Assembly: GCF_001224225.1 (NCBI RefSeq)
Contig: NZ_CUEE01000010.1
Span: forward strand, 26,898-90,897
Direction: 5' to 3'
Source of the DNA: Staphylococcus borealis
GTDB lineage: Bacteria; Bacillota; Bacilli; Staphylococcales; Staphylococcaceae
DNA: 64,000 nucleotides
Shown here piece by piece: positions 1-9,291 of the stretch; positions within the stretch are counted from its first letter, which is position 1, and each line of letters starts with the position of its first letter. The notes beneath the pieces are model-generated. The model did no database searches. It saw only the letters and a list, made by a program, of their open reading frames with translations, and was not told the origin of the DNA. Made by a program: the position numbers and the translations under genes.

Positions 1-2
1 AA

Positions 3-185
3 ACACGTACACCAATTAAAAAAGTAGAAGTTATCAATACTGATGCAAAAAAATTCACAGTATCTGATATGTTAACAGTTGGTAAACAATATGATGTGAT
101 TAACGAAACCGAAGAGTACTATCAAATTATTGATAATTCTGGTTTAGTTGGTGGCTATTACAAATCATATTTTAAAGAAATTTAG
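3..185 (+). CDS. C-terminal part of a small conserved protein (DUF6501-like), cut by the window edge
   Basis: An open frame enters from the left edge and ends at TAG 183-185, giving 60 residues that include PIKKVEVINTDAKKF and GLVGGYYKSYF. From memory this resembles the short DUF6501 proteins of staphylococci and bacilli; the function is unknown. The start codon lies outside the window. There is no membrane segment and no cysteine. The 156 nt that follow, up to the next gene, hold no other open frame I can support. Confidence 0.55.
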   Translation, partial: TRTPIKKVEVINTDAKKFTVSDMLTVGKQYDVINETEEYYQIIDNSGLVGGYYKSYFKEI

Positions 186-341
186 TATAAATCGTTATGT
201 ATGTTCATGATTAAATTAAGACTTAGGGGTTAACTTTGGATATTAGATGATGTATAGGTTGTGCTAAACAATACATTACCTTCATTCAATTTAATCTCTT
301 AGTCTATTTTTCATTTTAAAGAAGGAGCGTAAGTAATCAAA

Positions 342-1133
342 ATGATTAAAAATCAATATATCAATTCAGATGAGTCAGTATTCAATGATGCTAAAGCTTT
401 ATTTAGTTTAAATAAGAACATTTTACTAAAAGGACCTACAGGTTCGGGTAAAACAAAATTAGCCGAAACACTTAGTGCTACTGTAGATACACCAATGCAT
501 CAAGTCAACTGTTCTGTAGATTTAGATGCTGAAAGTTTACTTGGATTCAAAACAATTAAAACTAATGATCAAGGGCAACAAGAAATTGTGTTTATCGATG
601 GTCCCGTTATTAAAGCCATGCGTGAAGGTCATATCCTTTATATCGATGAAATTAATATGGCTAAACCTGAAACATTGCCAATTCTCAATGGTGTGCTAGA
701 TTACCGACGTCAACTTACTAATCCATTTACTGGCGAAGTGATCAAAGCTGCGCCTGGATTCAATGTCATCGCCGCAATTAACGAAGGGTATGTAGGTACA
801 CTTCCTATGAATGAAGCTCTAAAAAACCGCTTTGTCGTCATTCAAGTAGATTACATTGATGGTGATATACTTAAAGACGTTATTAAACAGCAAAGCCAAC
901 TTCAAGATGATGCAATTATTGAGCAAATCATTAAATTTAACGAAGATTTGCGCACGATGTCTAAACAGGGACAAATTTCTGAAGAAGCAGCAAGTATTAG
1001 GGCATTAATTGACTTAAGTGATTTAATTACTGTCATGCCAATTGAACGTGCGATTCAACGTACGATTATTGATAAATTAGAAGATGAGCGTGAACAACAA
1101 GCAATCAAAAATGCGATTGAATTAAACTTTTAG
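342..1133 (+). CDS. MoxR/NorQ-like AAA+ ATPase
   Basis: A 263-residue AAA+ ATPase of the MoxR/AAA_5 type. Walker A GPTGSGKT is at residues 31-38 and a Walker B-like ILYIDEIN near 97-104, followed by the NEGYVGT sensor-like segment. Proteins of this class pair with a VWA-domain partner and act as chaperone-like motors for metal insertion or complex maturation; the staphylococcal client is unknown to me. The start is preceded by the ribosome site AAGGAGCG. The partner VWA gene starts 12 nt downstream, so the two form an operon. NorQ is the closest named relative, but no nitric oxide reductase gene lies nearby. Confidence 0.8.
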   Translation: MIKNQYINSDESVFNDAKALFSLNKNILLKGPTGSGKTKLAETLSATVDTPMHQVNCSVDLDAESLLGFKTIKTNDQGQQEIVFIDGPVIKAMREGHILYIDEINMAKPETLPILNGVLDYRRQLTNPFTGEVIKAAPGFNVIAAINEGYVGTLPMNEALKNRFVVIQVDYIDGDILKDVIKQQSQLQDDAIIEQIIKFNEDLRTMSKQGQISEEAASIRALIDLSDLITVMPIERAIQRTIIDKLEDEREQQAIKNAIELNF

Positions 1134-1145
1134 AGAGGGATTATT

Positions 1146-3035
1146 ATGAGCGATCGTTTTATCAAATTTAATGATGAGCAATTAGATGCTAAGCAAGTTA
1201 TGATGTTGCAAGACTTAGCACGCTTACTTCTCAAAAATGAACAAACACAAGTTAAAATTCAAAAATTCCCTTATTATGATCCAATCAACAACACATTGAT
1301 TACAAGTTGGTTCTGGTCGCACCGTCCCGACCATATAGAGAAAGCTGGGCTTAAAACAGATGTCATGCTTGCCGCTTACGGATATCAAATGATGGATGAA
1401 ACTATTGTTAATAATGTACTTCATGATGATGAATTTGCACATCCGAAGTTCTATCAACAACTTTTTAGATTACTTGAAGATATGCGTGTATTTAATCATA
1501 TTCGTATTGCACGTCCTAGCACAGCTAAATTAATAGATTTACGTTTACAAACGCGATTGTCTTATACGGAGTCTCAAATCAAATTTTATAAGACTAAAAC
1601 AGTATATACTGACTTGCTATTTTTATATTTAGAAAAAGCATTTCTAAGCCAAAACTTCTATGATATTCCAACCATAGATTCACAATTAGATGATATTTTG
1701 AATTCAATGTTTCTGTACTTACCTAACTTTTTCCAAAATGAAACATCAGAAGATAATATGTACTTAGCACAACGCATCATGTTTCAAATCGATGATATAT
1801 TAAACAAAGATATGTTAAACGAATATTATCATCTTCCTCGAAGGGTATATGAAGCAATCCACGAAATGTCATTTGATGAGTTGAAACGAACAGATGCAAG
1901 TAACGTCGACGGTAAAGATAATACATCTGAAGATACAGATGCAGAAACTGCTGAAGCTGAAACAAAAGCTCAAGATAGCAAATCAGAAGGCGGCGCATAT
2001 CTTGAAATGGAACTTCATGAGGGTGAAAATAGTGAGGTTATGAGTGATAATGATACTGCGCGTGAGGGTGATTCCACAGACGACATGACGGATATGATGA
2101 CTAAAAAAGGGCGCGGGTCAGAAAATACACTGAACAACGATGAAGGCGGGTTCATTGGCGAGAACGCTTCATTTGCACTTAAAGGAATTAATGAAAATGT
2201 TGAAATTAAATGGAATGTACCTGATATTGAACCTGATTTCTTGCCAGCATATCAAGATGTTAAAAATGATGTTCAATTCGAAACAAAAGATTTAATTCAA
2301 ATTATTAAAAAGACGATTGATCGAGAACATGTAGATGAACGTCACAATTTAACTAAAGGTCGTTTACAACGAGATTTAACTAATTGGTTTATCGATGACC
2401 AATATAAATTATTTTATAAGAAACAAGATTTAAGTAAGACGTTCGATGCTACTTTCACATTACTAATTGATGTGTCTGCAAGTATGTTCGATAAGATGGA
2501 GGAAACAATCAAGGGTGTTGTGCTTTTCCATGAAACGCTTAAAGCACTAAATGTTAAACATGAAATACTGGCATTCAATGAAGATGCATTTGATTCTGAT
2601 GATCGTAAACAGCCTAACATCATTGATGAAATTGTTCATTACGATTATTCAACTATGGAAAAAAGCGGGCCACGAATTATGTCGTTACACCCGCAAGACG
2701 ATAACCGTGACGGTGTAGCCATACGTATTGCTAGCGAACGTTTACTAAGAAGAAGTCATAATCAACGTTTCCTAATCGTCTTTTCTGATGGAGAACCTTC
2801 AGCTTACAATTATGCGCAAGATGGTATTTTAGACACGTATGAAGGGGTAGAAATGGCACGTAAATATGGTATTGAAGTATTTAATGTGTTCTTGAGTCAA
2901 GATGTTATTACAGAAGACATTGAACAAACTATTCATAATATTTATGGACAATATGCCTTATTTGTTGAGGGCGTAGAAAATCTTCCAAGCCATCTATCAC
3001 CATTACTCGAAAAATTACTACTAAAATCATTTTAA
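1146..3035 (+). CDS. VWA-domain (NorD/CobT-like) partner of the MoxR ATPase
   Basis: A 629-residue soluble protein. The N-terminal 250 residues are of unknown fold. An acidic, low-complexity linker rich in D/E/S/T follows (about 255-330). The C-terminal von Willebrand A domain carries a MIDAS motif DVSAS at about residue 442 and a second metal-site segment FSDGEPS about 100 residues later. The architecture matches the NorD/CobT group, whose members bind a MoxR ATPase. It directly follows that ATPase gene with a GAGAGGGA ribosome site. An intrinsic role in protein complex maturation is inferred from the family; the client is not visible. Confidence 0.75.
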   Translation: MSDRFIKFNDEQLDAKQVMMLQDLARLLLKNEQTQVKIQKFPYYDPINNTLITSWFWSHRPDHIEKAGLKTDVMLAAYGYQMMDETIVNNVLHDDEFAHPKFYQQLFRLLEDMRVFNHIRIARPSTAKLIDLRLQTRLSYTESQIKFYKTKTVYTDLLFLYLEKAFLSQNFYDIPTIDSQLDDILNSMFLYLPNFFQNETSEDNMYLAQRIMFQIDDILNKDMLNEYYHLPRRVYEAIHEMSFDELKRTDASNVDGKDNTSEDTDAETAEAETKAQDSKSEGGAYLEMELHEGENSEVMSDNDTAREGDSTDDMTDMMTKKGRGSENTLNNDEGGFIGENASFALKGINENVEIKWNVPDIEPDFLPAYQDVKNDVQFETKDLIQIIKKTIDREHVDERHNLTKGRLQRDLTNWFIDDQYKLFYKKQDLSKTFDATFTLLIDVSASMFDKMEETIKGVVLFHETLKALNVKHEILAFNEDAFDSDDRKQPNIIDEIVHYDYSTMEKSGPRIMSLHPQDDNRDGVAIRIASERLLRRSHNQRFLIVFSDGEPSAYNYAQDGILDTYEGVEMARKYGIEVFNVFLSQDVITEDIEQTIHNIYGQYALFVEGVENLPSHLSPLLEKLLLKSF

Positions 3036-3077
3036 AATTTTGTATAAGTATAGCTTTAAATATATATCAACTTTTCA

Positions 3078-3124
3078 AATTTTCTGAAATCACATAGACT
3101 TGCAATTCCTTTTTATGCTAGAAT
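3078..3124 (+). promoter_or_regulatory. brnQ promoter with a CodY-like operator
   Basis: A 15-bp stretch AATTTTCTGAAATCA (3078-3092) matches 12 of 15 positions of the CodY consensus AATTTTCWGAAAATT. It sits just upstream of an extended -10 element TGC-TAGAAT (3117-3124). The -10 overlaps the upstream ATG at 3123, so that ATG cannot be the translated start. CodY control of branched-chain uptake is known in Firmicutes; binding here is inference. Confidence 0.5.
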
Positions 3125-3164
3125 GTTTAATATTGCAAACATACACATAAAAAGGAGCAATTCT

Positions 3165-4508
3165 ATGAATAAGAATACTTGGATTGTAGGATTTACGTTA
3201 TTCGCTATGTTTTTCGGCGCAGGTAATCTTATTTTTCCACCAAATTTAGGTCAAGATAGTGGTCATTTCTTTTGGCCCGCTGTGATCGCATTTTGTTTAA
3301 CAGGCATTGGCTTACCGTTACTAGGCGTTATTGTAGGCGCTTTAGACAAGCAAGGTTACGTAGGTTCTTTAAACAAAATATCACCTAAATTTTCAATTAT
3401 ATTTTTAATTATTATATATTTAACAATCGGACCTCTGTTTGCAATTCCGCGTACAGCTTCAACTTCATTCGAGATGACTGTCACACCAATTGCTCATACA
3501 AATAGTAATCTTATACTATTCATATTTACGTTGATTTATTTCCTAGTCGTTCTTTACCTTTGTATTAATCCAGGTAAAATTGTAGATCGCATCGGATCAT
3601 TGTTAACACCACTATTGTTGATAACAATTTTAGCCATGATTATTAAAGGTTTCGTCGATTATAGTGGTAATACGCCATCTCATGGAAATCAAGTTGATTA
3701 TAGTTCAGCTATCGGAAGTTTTTCGAAAGGCTTTACAGAAGGTTATTTAACGATGGATGCAATTGCAGCAATTGCTTTCTCAATGATTGTAGTGAATGCA
3801 ATAAAAGCAACTGGGGTAAAACATGCAGATCAAATATTTAAACAAACAGTAATGTCAGGTTTGATTGCAGCTGTAGCACTCATCTTCATATACGTATCAT
3901 TAGGATTTATAGGTAATCATATGAACGTAGACAATGAAACACTTAAAAATTTAACTGCTAAGGATCAAAATGTAGGTGCCTACTTATTAACAACAATGGC
4001 AGCAAGTGGTTTTGGTGTCTTTGGCAAATATTTATTAGGTATTATTGTTGCATTAGCTTGTTTGACAACTGCTTGCGGCTTAATAGTGGCTGTAAGTCAG
4101 TATTTCAATAGAATATTCCCTAAAGTTTCGTATAAAGCTTATACAATATTCTTTACTTTAATTAGTTTTATATTGTCCAATTTAGGTTTAAATGCAGTAA
4201 TATCCATGTCTGTTCCAGTATTGAGTATTATTTATCCTGTTGCAATAACTGTGGTATTACTTATCTTACTTGCAAGATTTATACCAACTAAGCGAATTGC
4301 TCAACAAATACCAATTGTTGTCATTAGTATCGTTTCAATTTTGAGCGTTATTAGTTCTAATGGTTGGGTGAAGATGTCATTTATAGATGCTTTACCATTA
4401 AAGCAATATTCATTAGAGTGGTTCCCCATAGCAGTGATTGCTACCATTATTGGTTATATAGTCGCTAAGTTTGTAAAACAGGACTATATTATTTATCAAA
4501 AAGAATAG
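3165..4508 (+). CDS. brnQ: Branched-chain amino acid transporter BrnQ (LIVCS family)
   Basis: A 447-residue polytopic membrane protein. It begins [26 protein letters not shown], of which GAGNLIFPP is the hallmark of the LIVCS family of Na+-coupled leucine/isoleucine/valine transporters. About 12 hydrophobic segments span the whole length. The start at 3165 is chosen because AAAAGGAG lies 9 nt before it and the promoter -10 lies downstream of the longer-frame ATG at 3123. A CodY-like operator precedes the promoter. Staphylococci carry several BrnQ paralogues and I cannot tell which one this is. Confidence 0.9.
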   Translation: MNKNTWIVGFTLFAMFFGAGNLIFPPNLGQDSGHFFWPAVIAFCLTGIGLPLLGVIVGALDKQGYVGSLNKISPKFSIIFLIIIYLTIGPLFAIPRTASTSFEMTVTPIAHTNSNLILFIFTLIYFLVVLYLCINPGKIVDRIGSLLTPLLLITILAMIIKGFVDYSGNTPSHGNQVDYSSAIGSFSKGFTEGYLTMDAIAAIAFSMIVVNAIKATGVKHADQIFKQTVMSGLIAAVALIFIYVSLGFIGNHMNVDNETLKNLTAKDQNVGAYLLTTMAASGFGVFGKYLLGIIVALACLTTACGLIVAVSQYFNRIFPKVSYKAYTIFFTLISFILSNLGLNAVISMSVPVLSIIYPVAITVVLLILLARFIPTKRIAQQIPIVVISIVSILSVISSNGWVKMSFIDALPLKQYSLEWFPIAVIATIIGYIVAKFVKQDYIIYQKE

Positions 4509-4544
4509 TTCTTTAACAAAATTTGCAACAAGTCGAAGATATTA

Positions 4545-4583
4545 AAAAGCACATCAGACTCAAATTGAGTTGTGATGTGCTTT
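4545..4583. terminator. Bidirectional terminator between brnQ and the telA-like gene
   Basis: AAAAGCACATCA (4545-4556) pairs with TGATGTGCTTTT (4572-4583) and has A- and T-tracts on either side. It ends the two convergent genes. Confidence 0.85.
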
Positions 4584-4593
4584 TGTTTATGTG

Positions 4594-5763
4594 CTATTCT
4601 TTCTTCATAGAAAGTAAGTGTTGTTTTAATTCATCTTCTAAACCAACGAGTTCTTTTTCTGCTTCTTTACGTTTTTGGCGACCATTTTGTTGAATTTGAA
4701 GTGTTTGTTCTATCGTTTCGATAATATCGCTTTGTGTCGATTTAAGTGTTTCAATATCAACAATACCGCGCTCATTTTCAGTTGCAGTTTCAATTGCATT
4801 TTGTTTTAGCATCGCCGCATTTTGCGTAAGCAAATCATTGGTTGTATCAGTTACAGCACGTTGCGCGGACACTGCATTACGTTGTCTCATCAATGTAAGG
4901 GCAATCGCCATTTGATTTTTCCATAGAGGAATACTTGTTAAAATCGAACTTTGAATTTTCTCAGCTAAAGCCTGATTCACATTTTGAATCATACGGATTT
5001 GTGGTGCAGTTTGTATTGCAATTTGACGAGATAATTGTAAATCATAAATGCGTTTATCTAAACGATCAACAAATTGTTCCATATCCGCGACAGCTTGGAT
5101 ATCCATTTGATTGCCACTTTGATGCGCATTTGCTTGTAATTTTGGAATATCCTCAGCTTGTATTTCATGTTTTTTTCTTTTAGCAGCAGCAATATATAAA
5201 TTAACATCATCAAAGTAATCTTTATTTTGTTGGTATAAACCATCTAATAATTTAATGTCTTTAGATAGATTATTTTTGTGTCTATCAAGTTGAATAGTAA
5301 TTCTATCAATTTGCGAACTAACAGATTGCATTCTTGAAAACACTTCATTAATAGAAGCTTTCGTACGTTTAAATAAACGTTTCAACTTAGATTGTTTCTC
5401 TGGATTTAATTCATCAGGGTTGACGGCTTTTAGTTTTGACATTAGCTGATTAAGTGAATCCCCAACAGGTCCAATATCTTTTGTCTGCACTTCATCCAAC
5501 ATTTTATGCGAGAATTGAGACATGTTTTCTTGTAAATGAGTACCATAAGTTAGTAACCCATCATTATCTAAAGGTTTAATTTGTTGACTAATAGTTTCAA
5601 TCTTTTGTAGTTCTTTATCAGTAAATTGTTGATGAAAATCGTCTAAAACTGTATTATCATGTGCTAGGTTAATGTTGTTTTCATTATTTAAATTATTAAA
5701 CTGTTGTTGTTCTATATAATCATCTAATGGATGTGCGTTGTTAAATTGTTCATCTCGAGACAT
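4594..5763 (-). CDS. TelA/KlaA-family toxic-anion resistance protein
   Basis: A 389-residue soluble, strongly helical protein of the TelA/YaaN family. The central and C-terminal parts have long amphipathic helices (for example NAVSAQRAVTDTTNDLLTQNA and a charged C-terminal coiled coil). There are no membrane segments. Family members are linked to tellurite or cell-envelope antibiotic tolerance, but the biochemical activity is unknown. It follows the XpaC-like gene by 27 nt on the same strand, the same pairing as xpaC-yaaN in Bacillus, which supports a joint envelope role. Confidence 0.8.
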   Translation of the reverse strand: MSRDEQFNNAHPLDDYIEQQQFNNLNNENNINLAHDNTVLDDFHQQFTDKELQKIETISQQIKPLDNDGLLTYGTHLQENMSQFSHKMLDEVQTKDIGPVGDSLNQLMSKLKAVNPDELNPEKQSKLKRLFKRTKASINEVFSRMQSVSSQIDRITIQLDRHKNNLSKDIKLLDGLYQQNKDYFDDVNLYIAAAKRKKHEIQAEDIPKLQANAHQSGNQMDIQAVADMEQFVDRLDKRIYDLQLSRQIAIQTAPQIRMIQNVNQALAEKIQSSILTSIPLWKNQMAIALTLMRQRNAVSAQRAVTDTTNDLLTQNAAMLKQNAIETATENERGIVDIETLKSTQSDIIETIEQTLQIQQNGRQKRKEAEKELVGLEDELKQHLLSMKKE

Positions 5764-5790
5764 TTAAGTAAATCGCTCCATTTCTTTATT

Positions 5791-6417
5791 CTATTTATCT
5801 TTATGACGTGTTTGTTCCAATTTATTAAGTTGCATTTCAACATCTAGACGTTCGTAATCATCTTCATTGATTCTCTTCAAATCAGCAATTAGTGTACGTT
5901 TCACTTCATCTAGCGTGATACGTGTTTGTTCTAATTTTTGCTTTTCTTCAACTGATTTTTTTGGCATTTTAGCCAGTCGAGTATACGACTCAATTAAATT
6001 TAAAGCATTGTCTATATGTGAATAAAAGAAACTTTCAACTTTAAAGAACATTGCTGGTCGTTGTTTAACAGCAAAGTGAATAGACTTTGATATTCTATAG
6101 ATGTCATTTATTTGTCTAAAATCCTGAATAGATCTTACATTGATAAATGACTTCAATATAGTACGTATCTTGTCTTGGGTTTGCTTTAAATGGTTTCTCA
6201 CGTAATAATAGTCTCTTCGTGAAAGGCCAATTTCTGTTAAATACTTCTTAGACGTAAGTCGTTGAGTAGGGAAGTAGGACACAAAAAACATCCCAATTCC
6301 TATTAAACCATCAATAATGAATGATAAATCAAAGCCAAAAACGCTGATCAACCATGACACTATTGCTACTGGAACCCCCACAATCACGCCAAAAAGTCGA
6401 GAAATATTGTATCTCAA
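5791..6417 (-). CDS. XpaC-like membrane protein
   Basis: A 208-residue protein with two N-terminal hydrophobic segments (about 10-30 and 33-50) followed by a charged helical cytoplasmic part. It resembles the XpaC family, annotated as 5-bromo-4-chloroindolyl phosphate hydrolysis protein, a name from a cloning phenotype and not a proven activity. It is the first gene of an operon with the TelA homologue. A co-function at the membrane is inferred from conserved adjacency. Confidence 0.7.
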   Translation of the reverse strand: MRYNISRLFGVIVGVPVAIVSWLISVFGFDLSFIIDGLIGIGMFFVSYFPTQRLTSKKYLTEIGLSRRDYYYVRNHLKQTQDKIRTILKSFINVRSIQDFRQINDIYRISKSIHFAVKQRPAMFFKVESFFYSHIDNALNLIESYTRLAKMPKKSVEEKQKLEQTRITLDEVKRTLIADLKRINEDDYERLDVEMQLNKLEQTRHKDK

Positions 6418-6438
6418 ATGACATCTTCCTTTTTATAT

Positions 6439-6708
6439 TTAAATCGATTTAAAGTCTGTAAAATCTTCACTCAAATTAGTTTCTTCAAGTTCATAGTGTG
6501 TAACATGTGAAGCAGGTGATGCACCATTGATCACAGCATTAATAAACTGATCAATATTATCGTCATTACCTATTGCATATATTTCAACATAATCATCTAC
6601 ATTCTGAACTGTACCTTTAACATGATATTTGATTGCTAATCTTTGAGTGTAATATCGAAAACCTACACCTTGAACAGTTCCAAACACTTGTAAATGCTTT
6701 TGCTTCAT
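6439..6708 (-). CDS. acyP: Acylphosphatase
   Basis: An 89-residue protein with the acylphosphatase signature [18 protein letters not shown]. It has the catalytic Arg after GVGF, and the expected Asn is in [16 protein letters not shown]. It hydrolyses carboxyl-phosphate bonds such as acetyl phosphate. Length and fold are typical. The ribosome site AAGAGGTGATAC precedes the ATG. It lies 21 nt upstream of the xpaC-like gene and may be cotranscribed with it. Confidence 0.93.
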   Translation of the reverse strand: MKQKHLQVFGTVQGVGFRYYTQRLAIKYHVKGTVQNVDDYVEIYAIGNDDNIDQFINAVINGASPASHVTHYELEETNLSEDFTDFKSI

Positions 6709-6871
6709 AGTATCACCTCTTAAACTTATTATACGTAGTTTTATACTAAAAAACTAATATTTACTATTGAATCAAGAGGCTATCAGTCAAAAGTATGAGC
6801 CGTTATATTTTTAATTCAGATATAAAATAGTTAAAATAAGTATTATAGGTTAATTGAGAGGGGATTTATAT

Positions 6872-7180
6872 ATGTGGACAGTTACCAAGATCAGAGCTGA
6901 CTACGAGGGATGGTGGTTATTTAGTGACTGGACAGATAAAATTGTTGAACAACATCAATTTTCAACGTATGCTGAAATGATTGATTACTATAAAGATATA
7001 ATTGCAAAAAGTAAAAATGATTATGATAATTATGTTGTTGGTAAATACAATATTCATGCATTTTATAACAACTGTGATTTAAACTTTTGTGAAGATTGTG
7101 AAGAAGACTTACAAATATTTTATAGTTTTATTGTATTAAATAATAAAGAAGTATATTATAATCTACCTAAAATTAATTAA
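6872..7180 (+). CDS. Conserved small protein, DUF1033-like
   Basis: A 102-residue acidic protein starting MWTVTKIRADYEGWW, which matches my recollection of the DUF1033 family (often YozE/YokU-like in size, function unknown). I chose the ATG at 6872 because GAGAGGGG lies 8 nt upstream; an in-frame TTG at 6854 has no ribosome site. The C-terminal half holds CNDL-type cysteines (NCDLNFCEDCEEDL), three Cys in a short span, which could bind metal. It is divergent from acyP. Confidence 0.7.
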   Translation: MWTVTKIRADYEGWWLFSDWTDKIVEQHQFSTYAEMIDYYKDIIAKSKNDYDNYVVGKYNIHAFYNNCDLNFCEDCEEDLQIFYSFIVLNNKEVYYNLPKIN

Positions 7181-7384
7181 AAGATAATTTTCTATAATTG
7201 TATTGCAATTTGGTAAGAACTAACATATAATTACTACTAAGCAATGGTTTTATTCCATATTGCAAAGAATATCTGTAAGAGTTATTTATAGCGTTTCGTT
7301 ATTCATACATAATTGTCACATGTATTTTTTGTAATATGCGAATAATGCATATTGAAAGAATTTAGTCTTGGAGGTTTCAGAATT

Positions 7385-7585
7385 ATGAAACAAGGTACAG
7401 TTAAATGGTTTAACGCTGAAAAAGGTTTTGGTTTTATCGAAGTTGAAGGTGAAAACGACGTATTCGTACACTTCTCAGCAATTAACCAAGATGGTTACAA
7501 ATCATTAGAAGAAGGTCAATCAGTTGAATTTGAAGTAGTTGAAGGCGACCGCGGTCCTCAAGCTGCAAACGTTGTAAAACTATAA
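7385..7585 (+). CDS. cspA: Major cold-shock protein CspA
   Basis: A 66-residue single-domain cold-shock protein. RNP1-type KGFGFIEV and RNP2-type VFVHFSAI are intact. It binds single-stranded RNA/DNA; in S. aureus the same gene is also known as msaB, a regulator of capsule and virulence genes. The ATG at 7385 has GGAGG 10 nt upstream; the in-frame ATG at 7352 lies in the leader and is not used. The leader of roughly 200 nt, with no other gene, fits a cold-responsive 5' UTR. The gene ends in a strong terminator whose T-tract was hit by an insertion sequence. Confidence 0.97.
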   Translation: MKQGTVKWFNAEKGFGFIEVEGENDVFVHFSAINQDGYKSLEEGQSVEFEVVEGDRGPQAANVVKL

Positions 7586-7614
7586 TAAATAGATTGTAAA
7601 ATATTGACTTTAGT

Positions 7615-7648
7615 AACACCTTACCAAGATGTAAGGTGTTTTTTATTT
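7615..7648 (+). terminator. cspA terminator, interrupted in its T-tract by an IS
   Basis: AACACCTTAC (7615-7624) pairs with GTAAGGTGTT (7631-7640), followed by TTTTATTT. Those last eight bases are the left target duplication of the inserted ISL3 element. Confidence 0.9.
7641..7648. repeat. Left 8-bp target site duplication of the ISL3 element
   Basis: TTTTATTT directly abuts the element's left end GGTTCTA and is repeated exactly at 9146-9153. Eight-base duplications are typical of ISL3-family insertions. Confidence 0.9.
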
Positions 7649-9145
7649 GGTTCTAAGAGAAATGCGGTTGATGAAACAAATTGATTGTTTCATTAACCGC
7701 ATTTTTTATACAAAAAGAGCGCAAATATCTCTATAATATTAAGTGACCAAACCAAATAAAAGGAGAGATATCGCGCTTATGAGTAATTGTATCGCAGAAA
7801 CATTAGAAATTAAAGATGAAAATATTATTTGGGAAAACCGTGTAGAACGTTTTTCCAATGGATATATAACAGCTAAATGTTATTTTGGCACATTAACTTA
7901 TACGCCTAATCATTGTGAGAACTGTGGCTTCCCAAATGAAAACCATCGTATTGTTAAAAATGGTAAACGCCAAATATTAATTAAAGTACCTAAAGTTTCA
8001 GAAGTTCCTACGTATATTTCGCTCAAAAAACAACGTTTTTTATGTCGCCAATGCCATAGTACCTTTGTCGCTCAATCTGAAATAGTAGACAAACATTGTG
8101 TGATTTCAAATAATACAAAAAAATAATCTTAAATAAAAGTGTTCAAGACCGTTCGGTCAAATCTATTAGTGAAAGTACCAATACCTCATTCCATACGGTT
8201 ACGCGTATTATTAATGAAGCAGCTAAAGAGATAGCTCAGACACCATCTAAATCCTTACCAGAACACATTATGATTGATGAACTTAAAACAGTAAACGGTC
8301 AAATGAGCATTGTGTACTGTGATGGCTTAACACATCAATTTGGAGATATCATCGAAAGTCGTAAAAAACGATTTGTTCTTGACTACTTTTATCATTTTTC
8401 TTTAGAAGAACGTAAAAAAGTAAAAACTGTTTCCATTGATATGTTTGAAGCTTATATTTACATGATTCAGGAATTATTCCCTAATGCGCGCATCATTATT
8501 GATCGTTTTCACATTGTTCAATCTATCAATAGAGAAATTAACACTGCGCGTATCCGTTTGATGAATGAAGTTAGATACACAGATCACCGATTTTATAATA
8601 AGTTAAAACGGCATTGGAAGATATTTCTTACCGATACAGAAAATCTAGAAAGCTTTGTTTATGGCCCTGTTAAACTCTTCGACAAATGGATGACACCTCA
8701 AGGTGTCTTGGATTATATGCTAGAAGGAAATGACATACTTAAATTTACGCATCAAGTAGGCCATCAGCTTAGACGGGCTTTAAAACTCAATCAATCGGAA
8801 AAGTTCTTTAGTTGTATTAAAGACGAAACATCTATTTCTAAAGGTTTAAATAGAGTATTAAATACATTCGATAAATTTTCACCACATATTATGAATACGT
8901 TCAATTTTCCACATTTATCAAATGGACCTATCGAAGGTTTTAATAATAAAATTAAAGTTCAAAAACGTATAGCTTACGGTTATCATAACTTCGAGAATTT
9001 CAAATGTCGTATAATCATCAAAGAACGATTATTTAAAAAAACAAAAAGGAAACCAAGACTAAAAAAGTCTGATTTCCACCTTGTCGCTTAATCTTATTAT
9101 AATTAAATAATTTTTTTATTTATCAACCGATGTTTGCGTAGAACC
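7649..9145 (+). mobile_element. Complete ISL3-family insertion sequence (1497 bp)
   Basis: The ends are imperfect inverted repeats of about 25 bp: the left reads GGTTCTAAG... and the right, read inward on the minus strand, GGTTCTACG... Both have CGGTTGAT at positions 17-24. Perfect 8-bp duplications TTTTATTT flank it. A hairpin with a T-tract (about 7661-7707) just inside the left end would block transcription entering from cspA. The single transposase gene is split by a frame change at an A7 run. The intact ends and duplications point to a recent insertion. Confidence 0.92.
7779..9091 (+). pseudogene. ISL3-family transposase, in two frames joined at an A7 run
   Basis: The first frame (from ATG 7779, ribosome site AAAGGAGAG) encodes the N-terminal zinc-finger-like part with CENCGF and CRQCHSTF cysteine pairs. 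It stops at TAA 8124-8126. A -1 shift on the seven A's at 8117-8123 continues into IILNKSVQDRS, an HTH region, and the DDE catalytic part: VYCDG, VSIDMFEAY with IIDRFHIVQ, and the Glu in NGPIEGFNNKIK. The joined product is about 437 residues, full length for the family. This is either a one-base loss or programmed -1 frameshifting, because A_AAA_AAA is in the correct phase. Confidence 0.85.
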
Positions 9146-9153
9146 TTTTATTT
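9146..9153. repeat. Right 8-bp target site duplication of the ISL3 element
   Basis: TTTTATTT follows the right terminal repeat immediately and is identical to 7641-7648. Confidence 0.9.
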
Positions 9154-9180
9154 TAAGTTAATAATGGCTTTAGAAAAGGA

Positions 9181-9285
9181 TTGTACGAAAAATGAGTTTA
9201 CCTTTTATTGAATGGTACAAAATAAAATATTGTTTTTATTGTATAAATATATTATTATTATACTGATAAGTAGGAGAAAGGAGAG
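9181..9285 (+). promoter_or_regulatory. Promoter region of the peptide/ABC island, with inverted TTGTAC/GTACAA half-sites
   Basis: TTGTAC (9181-9186) and GTACAA (9215-9220) form inverted half-sites 28 nt apart. A sigma-A-like promoter TTGTTT (9230-9235), 17-nt spacer, TATTAT (9253-9258) follows, then the strong ribosome site AAAGGAG (9277-9283) of the peptide gene. The promoter is a pattern match only, in very A+T-rich DNA. The half-sites could be an operator, which is speculative. Confidence 0.4.
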
Positions 9286-9291
9286 ATGATT

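Noticed and set aside
7352..7384. Longer N-terminus for CspA
   Set aside because: The extra residues fall in the leader. The GGAGG ribosome site and family length fix the start at 7385.
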